The position numbers and the translations under genes were made by a program. Below, piece by piece: positions 1-10,018 of a DNA stretch of 64,000 nucleotides. Under the pieces are notes generated by a model that was given only the letters and a program-made list of their open reading frames with translations, had not been told where the DNA came from and searched no databases. The stretch is from Pseudohongiella acticola (lineage in GTDB: Bacteria > Pseudomonadota > Gammaproteobacteria > Pseudomonadales > Pseudohongiellaceae), in assembly GCF_001758195.1 (NCBI RefSeq), contig NZ_MASR01000002.1:357528-421527 (forward strand), written 5' to 3'. How positions within the stretch are numbered: the stretch's first letter is position 1; the number at the start of each line of letters is the position of its first letter.

Positions 1-837
1 TTCGTATTGTTTGCGTGAGTTGCCGTGGCTGCAGTCAATCATGATATTTTCGGCAATGGAGGCCTTTCGCAACTCTTGTTCACAGGCTGCGACAAAACTG
101 GTTTCAAAATTGGGTTCTTTGCCGCCACGCAGGATGACATGGCAGTGCGGGTTACCGGAGGTCCGGAAGGCGGCCACTTTGCCCTCTTCAGTGACGCTGA
201 TGAAGGTGTTGATCGCCGACGCCGCACGAATGGCATTGACCGCCACTGACAGGCTGCCGTCCACATTGTTTTTGAAACCGACCGCCGACGAGATACCGCT
301 GGCCAGCTTACGATGGGTCGGCGACTCCGTGGTGCGCGCTCCCACTGCAGTCCAGCTGACCAGGTCCTGCAGATACTGGGGTGAAATCAGGTCCAGCGCT
401 TCCACCGCTATCGGTAAACCCAGCGCATTGATGTCGAGCATGAGCTGGCGGCCAATGCGCAAGCCATGTTCAATGCGATGGCTGCCATCCAGGTGCGGGT
501 CGTAGATCAGCCCTTCCCAGCCGACGGTGGTGCGGGGCTTTTCAAAATACACGCGCATGACAATCAACAGCGTGTCTTTCAGTTCATCTGCCAACGGTTT
601 AAGCAGACGGGCATAGTCCATCGCCACAGCAGTATCGTGTATGGAACAGGGACCCACAACAACGACCAGCCGGCTGTCTTTGCCATCCAGAATGCCTTTG
701 ACGCCGCGGTGGCCGCCCAGCACGGTTTCCAGGGCATCGCCTGTTAACGGCATCTCCCGCTTCAGTTGCGTCGGCTGAGGCAGCTCTTCGGCAGAAATAA
801 TGTGAAAATTATCAACTTCGTGTTTTGTTTTGGGCAT
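1..837 (-). CDS. 3-deoxy-7-phosphoheptulonate synthase (DAHP synthase, AroF/G/H type), partial
   Basis: First enzyme of the shikimate pathway: condenses phosphoenolpyruvate and erythrose 4-phosphate in the cytoplasm. About 279 N-terminal residues of a usual ~350 are present; the C-terminal part is cut by the left edge. Recognisable type I motifs are VVVVGPCSIHD, VYFEKPRTTVGWEG, SWTAVGARTTES, SGISSAVGFKN, ILRGGKEPN and IDCSHGNS. I set the start at 837 because it places about 17 residues before LPQP, as in E. coli AroG before LPPV. Two in-frame ATGs lie 18 and 36 bp upstream (855, 873), each part of an 18-bp repeat, and an in-frame TGA lies further upstream. The Phe/Tyr/Trp-sensitive isozyme class cannot be told from this fragment. 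It is divergent from the EfpL gene. Confidence 0.93.
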   Translation of the reverse strand, partial: MPKTKHEVDNFHIISAEELPQPTQLKREMPLTGDALETVLGGHRGVKGILDGKDSRLVVVVGPCSIHDTAVAMDYARLLKPLADELKDTLLIVMRVYFEKPRTTVGWEGLIYDPHLDGSHRIEHGLRIGRQLMLDINALGLPIAVEALDLISPQYLQDLVSWTAVGARTTESPTHRKLASGISSAVGFKNNVDGSLSVAVNAIRAASAINTFISVTEEGKVAAFRTSGNPHCHVILRGGKEPNFETSFVAACEQELRKASIAENIMIDCSHGNSRKQYE

Positions 838-888
838 TTTTATCAACTCACTCATTTTTCTTAGCTCACTCATTTCTCTCAGCTCGCT
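835..888 (-). repeat. three imperfect 18-bp tandem units, each ending in an in-frame ATG
   Basis: On the minus strand the 5' end of the DAHP synthase gene holds three consecutive 18-bp units (888-871, 870-853, 852-835). Each has a GAG about 9 nt before a terminal ATG and reads roughly (M/S)SEL(R/I)(E/K). All three ATGs are in one frame, so there are three alternative starts with nearly equal ribosome-binding context. Only a few bases differ between units, which suggests fairly recent slippage duplication. Confidence 0.75.
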
Positions 889-1045
889 AAACGGTCAGAT
901 TCTGTCGCCTGTTATACATTTATTCTGACAACAGCGAAAGCGGCCCGTCACCAAAGCCAACTGTCAATATTTACAGGATGCCGGGGATACAGTACATTTC
1001 GATGCCGGCGCGAATGACAGGCATGGCTCTGAGGAATACAACGTC

Positions 1046-1609
1046 ATGAAAGCAAATGAACTGAAACGCGGCATGATCATCGACATTGAAGGCGTGCCGC
1101 ATCTGATACGCCAACTTGAAGGCAAAAGCCCGTCGTCTCGGGGCGGCGTCACCATGTACAAGGTGCGCTATACCAATCTTGCCACTCAGCAAAAACTGGA
1201 TGAAGCCTACAAAGGCGATGACGTGGTCAGGATCGCTGACTGTGTGCGCACGAATGTCCAGTATTCCTACCGCGAAGACGACACGCTGTACTTCATGAGT
1301 ACCGACGACTACAGTCAGTACGGTATCAATGCAGAGCAGATCGAGGATGACATTCCCTTCCTGACCGACCAGCTTGACGGCATTACCGCGCTGATCATGG
1401 ACGAGAGATTGTTGGGCATAGAATTACCACAATCAGTGGTCATGGAAATTGTCAGCACGCCGTCCAGCGGCGGCAGTGCTTCCGCAACTGCACGCCCCAA
1501 ACCGGCTGTCCTGAACACGGGCCTGGAAATTCAGGTACCGGAATACCTGAGTAGCGGCGAGAAGATAAAAGTCAGCACCGTCACCGGCAAGTTTGTATCC
1601 CGCGCCTGA
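1046..1609 (+). CDS. yeiP: elongation factor P-like protein EfpL (YeiP)
   Basis: EF-P paralogue that binds the ribosome between P and E sites and relieves stalling on difficult peptide sequences. The 187-residue length and the order KOW-like N-domain followed by two OB domains fit EF-P/YeiP. The loop at residues 28-33 (SPSSRG) matches the YeiP-type extended loop (SPTARG in E. coli) with Arg32 at the tip, where true EF-P carries a modifiable lysine; the C-terminal stretch LNTGLEIQVPEYLSSGEKI is the conserved family signature. A GAGGA sequence lies about 11 nt before the ATG. It is transcribed away from the DAHP synthase gene and is followed 44 bp later by an exported protein gene. No lysine-modification genes (epmA/epmB) are in view, consistent with an arginine-tip protein. 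Confidence 0.9.
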   Translation: MKANELKRGMIIDIEGVPHLIRQLEGKSPSSRGGVTMYKVRYTNLATQQKLDEAYKGDDVVRIADCVRTNVQYSYREDDTLYFMSTDDYSQYGINAEQIEDDIPFLTDQLDGITALIMDERLLGIELPQSVVMEIVSTPSSGGSASATARPKPAVLNTGLEIQVPEYLSSGEKIKVSTVTGKFVSRA

Positions 1610-1653
1610 GCGCGATGATTGTTTAAGCCAATGCACTAATCTGGAGAGAGAAC

Positions 1654-2442
1654 ATGATCAGAACCATTGCGAGATCTCGTGTAAGAAAGTCCGGTAGTGC
1701 ACTGCTGGCGGGTCTGGCCATGTCACTGACACTGGTCAATCCGTCAGCATGGGCGCAGGAAGATGATTTTGCCGATACCCGCAACAAGATTGAAATGGCC
1801 ATGCAGGGTGCCACCCGAACACCGGCGGAAACCGCCCGCGATGAAATTGAACGCAAGCCAATAGAAACACTCGAATTTTTTGGTTTCCGTGAAGACATGC
1901 GAGTACTGGAACTGGTGCCCGGCGCCGGCTGGTATACCAAGATACTGGCGCCCTCGCTGCGCGGCAGCGGCAAATTGTACGTTGCCATTGGCACCGATAA
2001 CGTCGCTGAGCGCGTGCTCAATCAACCCGGTTTTGACGAAGTCGAAGTGCTGGCACTACCTGAAGGCATGACGCTGCGCGATCTGGCAGCGTTCGAATTT
2101 GATGTCAACGAGCTGGATCTGGTGCTGACTTTCCGCAACCTGCACAACATGAATTCACAAAGCCGGGCACACTTGAACGACGCCGTATTCAACAGTCTGC
2201 GCTCAGGCGGACTGTATGGGGTCATAGACCATACCCGTCGTCACCTGGAGCCTGACAACCGTGACAACGGCCGACGTCTTGACCCGGTGCTGGTGATCAA
2301 GGAGATTCAGGCTGCCGGTTTTGAACTGGTCGACTTCAGCGACCTGCACGCCAGTGTTGCCGACAATCTGACGCTGGAAGTGGGGCACGAATACGTGACT
2401 GGTCGCACCGACCGCTTCACTCTGCTCTTTCGCAAGCCCTGA
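1654..2442 (+). CDS. exported class I SAM methyltransferase-like protein
   Basis: A 262-residue protein with a clear Sec signal peptide: Arg/Lys-rich start, a hydrophobic stretch at about 15-30, and an Ala-Trp-Ala cleavage context near 34. The mature part has a Rossmann methyltransferase core: the SAM-binding motif I is VLELVPGAGWYT, followed by an acidic strand end near VAIGTDN, and a post-motif region around DLVLTFRNLHN. The family is seen in many aquatic proteobacteria, but its substrate is unknown to me. Export is odd because SAM is a cytoplasmic metabolite, so it may not be an active methyltransferase. GGAGAGAG precedes the ATG. It converges on murJ. A second exported methyltransferase lies at 19374-20090. 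Confidence 0.75.
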   Translation: MIRTIARSRVRKSGSALLAGLAMSLTLVNPSAWAQEDDFADTRNKIEMAMQGATRTPAETARDEIERKPIETLEFFGFREDMRVLELVPGAGWYTKILAPSLRGSGKLYVAIGTDNVAERVLNQPGFDEVEVLALPEGMTLRDLAAFEFDVNELDLVLTFRNLHNMNSQSRAHLNDAVFNSLRSGGLYGVIDHTRRHLEPDNRDNGRRLDPVLVIKEIQAAGFELVDFSDLHASVADNLTLEVGHEYVTGRTDRFTLLFRKP

Positions 2443-2455
2443 CCGGCGGCCCTGC

Positions 2456-4045
2456 TCAGGCCTGTCGTCGGAAGTCGGCAGGCCGCATGCCCAGTACCAG
2501 CAAGGTCAGCAGATACAATGCCATGCCACCAAAACACAGTATCGCCATTTGCGCGATGCGCTGCCAGGTACCCCAGTCCAGCCACTGCAGCCAATCGCCG
2601 GCGTAAAGCACCAGAAATACACTCATCACAGCATTGGCACACATCAGCCTGACCAGGAACGATACCCAGCCCGGCTGAAACTCAAACACACCTTCACGAC
2701 GCAAGCCCCGGAACAGCAGACCGGCGTTCAGATAAGCGGCCAGTGACGTGGCCAGAGCCAGGCCCGTATGGGCCATGTCCAGCATAAATACCAGCACAAT
2801 ATTCATACCCATATTGGCCACCATGGCAATAATGCCAATGCGTACCGGCGTTCGCGTGTCATGACGTGAATAGAATCCGGGGGCAAAAATCTTGATGCAC
2901 ATAAATGCAATCAGCCCCAGCGAGTATGCCTGCAGACTGTAGGTCACCATGACCACGTCGCTGGCGGTGAAGTTGTCATTCTGAAACAGCGTGATGATCA
3001 TCGGCTGAGCCAACAGCACCAACGCCAGACTGGCGGGCACCGCGATCAGCAGAATCAGCCGCAGCGCCCAGTCCAGCAGGGCGGCAAACTCCGCCTGGGA
3101 GCGCTCAGCGTGGCGCCGCGACAGGCTGGGCAGCACAACCGTTGCCACCGCAACAGCAAAAATCCCTAACGGCAAGTCCATCAGACGTTCGGAAAAATAC
3201 AGCCAGGACACACTACCGGCGACCAGCAGGGAGGCAATAAAGGTGTCTAACAGAAGATTGATCTGACTGACAGAAACGCCGAACAATGCCGGAATCATCA
3301 ATTTTATGATTCGGCGCACGCCCTCGTGGTCTTTCACCAGTCGCGGCCGGGGCATTAGTTGCAGGCGCACCAGAAATGGCAACTGAAACAGCAATTGTGC
3401 AATGCCCGCCATCAGTACACCCCACGCCAGCGCAATCTCCGGCTGTGAGAAGTAAGGACTGAGTAATAGCGCCGAAGCGATCAAAAACAGATTCAACAAA
3501 GCCGGGGTCAGCGCCGGTACCGCAAAGCGGTCATAACTGTTGAGGATAGAACCGGCAAATGCGGTCAGGGAGATCAATAGCAGATACGGGAAGGTGATGC
3601 GCAGCATGTCGACAAACAGCGCAAATTTTACCGGATCTGCGGTGAACCCATAGGCGATGGGAACTGAAATCCACGGTGCCGCCAGGATCACTACCGCCGT
3701 GATCAGCAGCAAGACGCTGCCCAGATAACCTGCCACGGCATTGATGAGCATCTGAACCTGCGCCAGCGAACGGGTGCTGCGATACTCCGACAGGACTGGT
3801 ACAAAGGCTTGATTGAAGGCGCCTTCGGCAAACAGGCGGCGCAGGAAATTGGGGATTTTGAATGCCAGAAAAAACGCGTCAGCGCCATCCCCGGGGCCAA
3901 ACACGCGCGCCAACACGATATCCCGCACCAGGCCCAGAATCCGAGATACAAACGTCATGCTGCCGGTCACGGCGCTGGAGCGCAACAACCCCCGGCGGGG
4001 CCCGGGTGTTTCGGGCTGCTGGTTATCAGTCGTCTGGCTGGTCAA
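2456..4045 (-). CDS. murJ: lipid II flippase MurJ (MviN)
   Basis: Inner-membrane flippase that moves lipid II to the periplasmic face for peptidoglycan synthesis. The 529-residue protein is strongly hydrophobic with about 14 membrane segments. N-terminal family signature: SRILGLVRDIVLA, then ADAFFLAFKIPNFLRRLFAEGAF. I keep the TTG start at 4045, preceded by GAGAG, because homologues have a short segment such as RGLLRSS before the first helix; the next in-frame ATG (3958) lies inside that helix. It converges with the exported methyltransferase gene and is divergent from the NRAMP-like gene, with about 120 bp between starts. Unlike in many relatives it is not next to ribF, though rpsT lies 2 kb away. 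Confidence 0.95.
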   Translation of the reverse strand: MTSQTTDNQQPETPGPRRGLLRSSAVTGSMTFVSRILGLVRDIVLARVFGPGDGADAFFLAFKIPNFLRRLFAEGAFNQAFVPVLSEYRSTRSLAQVQMLINAVAGYLGSVLLLITAVVILAAPWISVPIAYGFTADPVKFALFVDMLRITFPYLLLISLTAFAGSILNSYDRFAVPALTPALLNLFLIASALLLSPYFSQPEIALAWGVLMAGIAQLLFQLPFLVRLQLMPRPRLVKDHEGVRRIIKLMIPALFGVSVSQINLLLDTFIASLLVAGSVSWLYFSERLMDLPLGIFAVAVATVVLPSLSRRHAERSQAEFAALLDWALRLILLIAVPASLALVLLAQPMIITLFQNDNFTASDVVMVTYSLQAYSLGLIAFMCIKIFAPGFYSRHDTRTPVRIGIIAMVANMGMNIVLVFMLDMAHTGLALATSLAAYLNAGLLFRGLRREGVFEFQPGWVSFLVRLMCANAVMSVFLVLYAGDWLQWLDWGTWQRIAQMAILCFGGMALYLLTLLVLGMRPADFRRQA

Positions 4046-4168
4046 AATCTGCTCTCAATTGCCGGGGTCTGTACCGGTGGCCTGCATTCCATTATGCTGC
4101 GCAAGGCGCATTATCGCACCATCCAGAAAAAATACGATATCAGAAGACGGGTTCACAATAAAAATATT

Positions 4169-5398
4169 ATGGAAAAATCAAGACTTATAGAGCGCTGGCG
4201 AGCCACCGGTCCCGGACTGGTGATGGCCGCTGCCGCCGTTGGTGCCTCCCACCTCGTTGCCTCCACCCAGTCAGGCGCCCTGTTCGGTTGGCAATTGCTG
4301 TGGCTGATCGTGCTGGTCAACGTTCTCAAGTATCCTTTTTTCCGTTTTGGCGTGCAATACACGCTCTGGAACAACAAAAGCCTGGTTGAAGGCTATCAGG
4401 CCAAGGGCCGCGGCTGGCTGCTTGCGTTTACCGCACTGAACCTGATCGCCGCCGCGGTTAACACTGCGGGTGTGTTACTGCTGACTGCCAGCCTGCTGCA
4501 ATATTTTATTCCCGGCAACCTGTCCCTGACCCTGCTCTGCCTGATTCTGCTGGCAATATGCCTGGTGATCCTGTTGGCCGGACATTACCGGGTGCTGGAT
4601 GGGCTGTCGCGGGCACTGATGCTGGTATTGACCGTCTGTACCCTGATCGCCGTGGCCATCGCCTGGCAAAATGGCCCAATGGCACCGGCTGACTATGTCA
4701 GTCCGTCGCCCTGGCAGCTGTCGGCGCTGGCGTTTATTGTCGCCACCATGGGCTGGATGCCGGTCCCCATTGAGTTGTCGGCCATCAGCTCGATGTGGCT
4801 GCGATCAAAACAGAAGCTGACCCAGGTGTCTCTGTCAGACGGCCTGTTTGATTTTAATCTGGGATATGCCGTCGCGGTGATTCTGGCCGTTGTCTTTGTT
4901 GCACTCGGTGCCCTGTTGCAACATGGCACGGAACAGGAAATTGCCATGGCCGGCGCCGCGTTTGCACAGCAACTGGTCGCCATGTATGCCAACACCATTG
5001 GCGACTGGGCTCGCCTGTTCATCGCCTTTATAGCGTTCATGTGTATGTTTGGCACCACGCTGGCGGTACTGGACGGCTATGCCCGCACACTGGATGAGTC
5101 TTTTCACCTGTTGCGAGGAAGCAGCGGTGAGCGCCGCAGCGGGACGCTGACGGCATGGATCATGGGACAGGCAACCGCGGGCATGGCGATTATTCTGTTC
5201 TTTCAGAGTGCGCTCAGTCCGATGCTGACCTTTGCCATGACACTGGCCTTCCTGACCACGCCGTTTTTTGCCTGGCTCAACTTCAGTCTGGTTCGGGGCA
5301 AGGGAATTTCGCTGGGGATGAGTGTCTGGGCCTGGATCGGCATGGTTTATCTGACGGCGTTCAGTCTGGTGTTTCTGGCCTGGTATTTGCTGTTCTGA
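4169..5398 (+). CDS. NRAMP-family transporter with non-canonical metal-site motifs
   Basis: A 409-residue integral membrane protein with about 11 hydrophobic segments and the NRAMP opening GPGLVMAAAAVGASH. Canonical NRAMP proteins have DPGN in helix 1 and A-x-x-MPHN in helix 6 to bind Mn/Fe. Here the helix 1 positions read G25-A-S-H28 and helix 6 reads M194-G-W-M197-P-V-P200: the methionine is kept, but the Asp and Asn ligands are gone. Mn(II)/Fe(II) transport therefore cannot be assumed. The frame is open further upstream to 3809, but that part is antisense to murJ; ATG 4169 fits the family N-terminus, although no strong ribosome site is visible. A long perfect inverted repeat follows the stop. 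Confidence 0.8.
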   Translation: MEKSRLIERWRATGPGLVMAAAAVGASHLVASTQSGALFGWQLLWLIVLVNVLKYPFFRFGVQYTLWNNKSLVEGYQAKGRGWLLAFTALNLIAAAVNTAGVLLLTASLLQYFIPGNLSLTLLCLILLAICLVILLAGHYRVLDGLSRALMLVLTVCTLIAVAIAWQNGPMAPADYVSPSPWQLSALAFIVATMGWMPVPIELSAISSMWLRSKQKLTQVSLSDGLFDFNLGYAVAVILAVVFVALGALLQHGTEQEIAMAGAAFAQQLVAMYANTIGDWARLFIAFIAFMCMFGTTLAVLDGYARTLDESFHLLRGSSGERRSGTLTAWIMGQATAGMAIILFFQSALSPMLTFAMTLAFLTTPFFAWLNFSLVRGKGISLGMSVWAWIGMVYLTAFSLVFLAWYLLF

Positions 5399-5455
5399 TC
5401 AATTTGTCGCTTACCGAACGGTGGTAGCAGCCAGCCCTTCCACTGTCAGTGGCGC

Positions 5456-5509
5456 CTCTACCTGCCGGGGGTGCCCGGAGCCGGGTCCGGGCACCCCCGG
5501 CAGGTAGAG
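5456..5509. repeat. perfect 24-bp inverted repeat with 6-nt loop
   Basis: The arms 5456-5479 and 5486-5509 are exact reverse complements (arm begins CTCTACCTGCCGGGGG), with loop GCCGGG. It lies between the convergent NRAMP-like and dps genes. It could act as a terminator for both, but there is no T-tract on either side and the stem is far longer than a normal terminator. See findings. Confidence 0.9.
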
Positions 5510-5560
5510 ACATCAGCGTGATCACTTCGACGGGCTGGCTCTCACCCCATGGCGGTGTAA

Positions 5561-6031
5561 TTACTTGTTGATGGCGCGTAGCATCCAGGCAGTTTTCTCG
5601 TGAATGCGCATGCGGTCTGAGGCCATGGCTGACGTCGACTCGTCATCCGCGTCATTGGCCAGCTTCAGCACATCGCGACAGGTTTTCACCACCTGCTCAT
5701 GTCCATGGGTCAGCAGATCCACCATCTGCTTGGCATCCGGCACACCATCCACTTCTTCAATCGAACTCAGACGTGCGAACTCTTTGTAGGTGCCTGGCGC
5801 CGGCACGTCCAGCGTACGGATGCGCTCTGCGATATCGTCAACAGCGACGGCCAGCTCGGTGTAGTGCTCTTCGAACATCAGGTGCAGTTCACGAAACCTC
5901 GGACCTTCAACGTTCCAGTGGAAGTTGTGTGTCTGCAGATACAGCGTATATGAATCGGCCAGTAATCGTTTCAGCCCGTCCGCGACTTCAGTCCGATCAG
6001 CTTTGTTGATACCAATATCAATCTTACTCAT
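5561..6031 (-). CDS. dps: Dps-family DNA-binding ferritin-like protein
   Basis: Cytoplasmic dodecameric mini-ferritin that oxidises and stores iron and protects DNA during starvation or peroxide stress. 156 residues, the usual size. The intersubunit ferroxidase residues line up with E. coli Dps: His38 in NFHWN, His50 in ELHLM, and Asp65 and Glu69 in DDIAER, with identical spacing (12, 15 and 4 residues). The start MSKIDIG has a purine-rich AAAGGAG sequence just upstream. It is monocistronic and convergent with the NRAMP-like gene; the neighbour gives a possible link to metal handling, but that is inference. No OxyR or IHF site could be identified with confidence. Confidence 0.93.
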   Translation of the reverse strand: MSKIDIGINKADRTEVADGLKRLLADSYTLYLQTHNFHWNVEGPRFRELHLMFEEHYTELAVAVDDIAERIRTLDVPAPGTYKEFARLSSIEEVDGVPDAKQMVDLLTHGHEQVVKTCRDVLKLANDADDESTSAMASDRMRIHEKTAWMLRAINK

Positions 6032-6171
6032 GGTTCAATACTCCTTTGGTTTCACCATAATGTGCTGGATAGCTTAACATACGTGCCAATTTACGACAGA
6101 GGGGCGATAATGGATCGAACTTGTGGCTTTCCCGGTGCTGCATTTTCTGTCATAGTTTATGCCACAGTGCC

Positions 6172-6200
6172 TTGACAGAAGACTGAATTATCGGCATAGT
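6172..6200 (+). promoter_or_regulatory. predicted sigma-70 promoter of rpsT
   Basis: A consensus -35 TTGACA at 6172-6177, a 17-bp spacer, and CATAGT at 6195-6200 as -10. It lies about 50 bp before the rpsT start and nothing else on this strand needs it. Confidence 0.6.
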
Positions 6201-6250
6201 ACCGCGTCTTGAATTTTGCCACACGTTGACAGTATCGTAAGGAGCATCAG

Positions 6251-6517
6251 TTGGCCAACACCGTACAAGCCCGAAAGCGCGCACGTCAGAATGAAGTCGC
6301 TCGCCGCCACAACGCCAGTTTCCGTTCCATGGTTCGCACCTACATCAAAAAAGTAGTGACTGCGGTTCAGGAAGGCAACTATGACAACGCCACCGCCGCT
6401 TACAATCGCGCGGTACCGGTTATCGACCGTATGGCGGACAAAGGCATTATTCACAAGAATAAAGCTGCTCGTCACAAGAGCCGTCTGAACGCTGCCATAC
6501 TGGCACTGAAGGCGTAA
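6251..6517 (+). CDS. rpsT: 30S ribosomal protein S20
   Basis: Small-subunit ribosomal protein that binds the 5' domain of 16S rRNA. 88 residues, normal for the family, beginning [14 protein letters not shown] and ending NAAILALKA. The start codon is TTG at 6251, preceded by TAAGGAG; no in-frame ATG fits. A UUG start is also used by E. coli rpsT, where it is part of feedback control, so the same may hold here (inference). It has its own promoter about 50 bp upstream and a strong bidirectional terminator downstream, so it is monocistronic. Confidence 0.97.
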   Translation: MANTVQARKRARQNEVARRHNASFRSMVRTYIKKVVTAVQEGNYDNATAAYNRAVPVIDRMADKGIIHKNKAARHKSRLNAAILALKA

Positions 6518-6640
6518 AACGTCGCGGCGTCCGGCAGCCGTCGGACACTGTTGCCCGAACGAAAGCCGACTCTACTAGAGCTTTCGCGCGCCTGGTTTGT
6601 CATGAGTACAAACTTGTTATGCACACAAAATTGCTATGCA

Positions 6641-6676
6641 CATAAAAAAAGCCGGTTTCGACCGGCTTTTTTTATG
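6641..6676. terminator. bidirectional Rho-independent terminator between rpsT and proB
   Basis: Perfect inverted repeat with stem AAAAAAAGCCGGT/ACCGGCTTTTTTT and a TTCG tetraloop, extending to CAT/ATG outside the T-tracts. It has T-runs in both orientations, so it serves rpsT (+) and proB (-). Confidence 0.92.
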
Positions 6677-6714
6677 CTCCACACTCAAGTTTCAACACTG
6701 CCATTGGCAACCTG

Positions 6715-9073
<2,359 letters not shown>

Positions 9074-9137
9074 CTGATCACATCACCGCATTGGCAACCC
9101 TGCTCGCAGGAGCCGGGAATACCGGGTCAGCAGACCC

Positions 9138-9395
9138 TCAGGCCTCTACGATGCTGACGAATTTGCGGTTGTTCGGACCTTTTACTTCAAACAGTACACG
9201 ACCGTGTGCCTTGGCAAACAGTGTGTGATCTTTACCAATACCGACATTGGTGCCGGCGTGGAAGCGTGTACCACGCTGACGAACAATGATGTTACCAGCC
9301 AGAACCTGCTCGCCGCCGAATCGTTTTACACCCAGTCGTTTGGATATCGAATCGCGACCGTTACTGGTACTACCGCCTGCTTTTTTATGTGCCAT
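9138..9395 (-). CDS. rpmA: 50S ribosomal protein L27
   Basis: Large-subunit ribosomal protein near the peptidyl-transferase centre. 85 residues, beginning [16 protein letters not shown] and containing the conserved [20 protein letters not shown] and [17 protein letters not shown]. It lies 34 bp downstream of rplU in the usual rplU-rpmA pair. No N-terminal cleavage extension as in Firmicutes. Confidence 0.97.
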   Translation of the reverse strand: MAHKKAGGSTSNGRDSISKRLGVKRFGGEQVLAGNIIVRQRGTRFHAGTNVGIGKDHTLFAKAHGRVLFEVKGPNNRKFVSIVEA

Positions 9396-9429
9396 GATCT
9401 ACTCCCGGGCTGACTCAGCCCCTTAATAC

Positions 9430-9741
9430 TTAGCCTTTGATACCTGTAATGCGAACTTCAGTGAACCACTGACGGTGGCCCTGACGCTTACGGTAGTGCT
9501 TACGACGGTTGAATTTGATGATTGTCACTTTCGGCGCGCGGCCCTGAGCAATCACTTCCGCGGTTACGGTGCTGCCATCTACGTAAGGCGCGCCAATCTT
9601 GACGGACTCGCCTTCACCTACCATCAGCACTTTGTCAAAATTGATCTTCTCGCCAGTCGGAACTTCAATCTTTTCCAACTTCAAGGTCTCGCCTTCAACA
9701 ACCCGGTGCTGTTTGCCACCACTTTCAATAACCGCGTACAT
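9430..9741 (-). CDS. rplU: 50S ribosomal protein L21
   Basis: Large-subunit ribosomal protein that binds 23S rRNA. 103 residues starting [14 protein letters not shown], the conserved N-terminus, and containing the basic [23 protein letters not shown]. An upstream in-frame start at 9801 is rejected because the added 20 residues match no L21 and GGAG lies directly before 9741. It is the first gene of rplU-rpmA-(obgE-proB). Confidence 0.97.
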   Translation of the reverse strand: MYAVIESGGKQHRVVEGETLKLEKIEVPTGEKINFDKVLMVGEGESVKIGAPYVDGSTVTAEVIAQGRAPKVTIIKFNRRKHYRKRQGHRQWFTEVRITGIKG

Positions 9742-9852
9742 ATGAAACTCCAGTATTTGGGAACTCTGGCCAGCGCCCCTGACAACTGAGATGGGGCCCA
9801 AACCTACAGCACCGCGGCCATGGCCGTTGCGCTCTAATCTATAAGGGCGGGC

Positions 9853-9881
9853 ATTTTACGAGAAGCAGGCGCAAGTGGCAA
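9853..9881 (-). promoter_or_regulatory. predicted sigma-70 promoter of the rplU operon
   Basis: Minus-strand TTGCCA (9881-9876), a 17-bp spacer and TAAAAT (9858-9853), about 110 bp before rplU. The leader downstream contains the 12-bp palindrome CGGCCATGGCCG at 9815-9826. Confidence 0.6.
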
Positions 9882-10005
9882 GCATTTCTCACTGATTTAT
9901 GCAGGGAATATGGTGGCTGGTCCAGCGGCGGCTTGACAGCCCAACGCTTCGCCCCTAGCATTGCCGGCGCACCATCCTGTCCAGAGCCATCCTATTGATA
10001 GACGG

Positions 10006-10011
10006 TATACT
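10006..10011 (+). promoter_or_regulatory. -10 element placing a possible leaderless start at ispB
   Basis: TATACT at 10006-10011 ends 7 bp before the ispB ATG, and no Shine-Dalgarno sequence is visible before it. If used, transcription would begin at or next to the A of the ATG. The -35 region is poor, so this is tentative. Confidence 0.35.
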
Positions 10012-10018
10012 ATAACCA

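Noticed and set aside
3809..4168. N-terminal extension of the NRAMP-like protein
   Set aside because: It is antisense to murJ and does not resemble the family; the true start is 4169.
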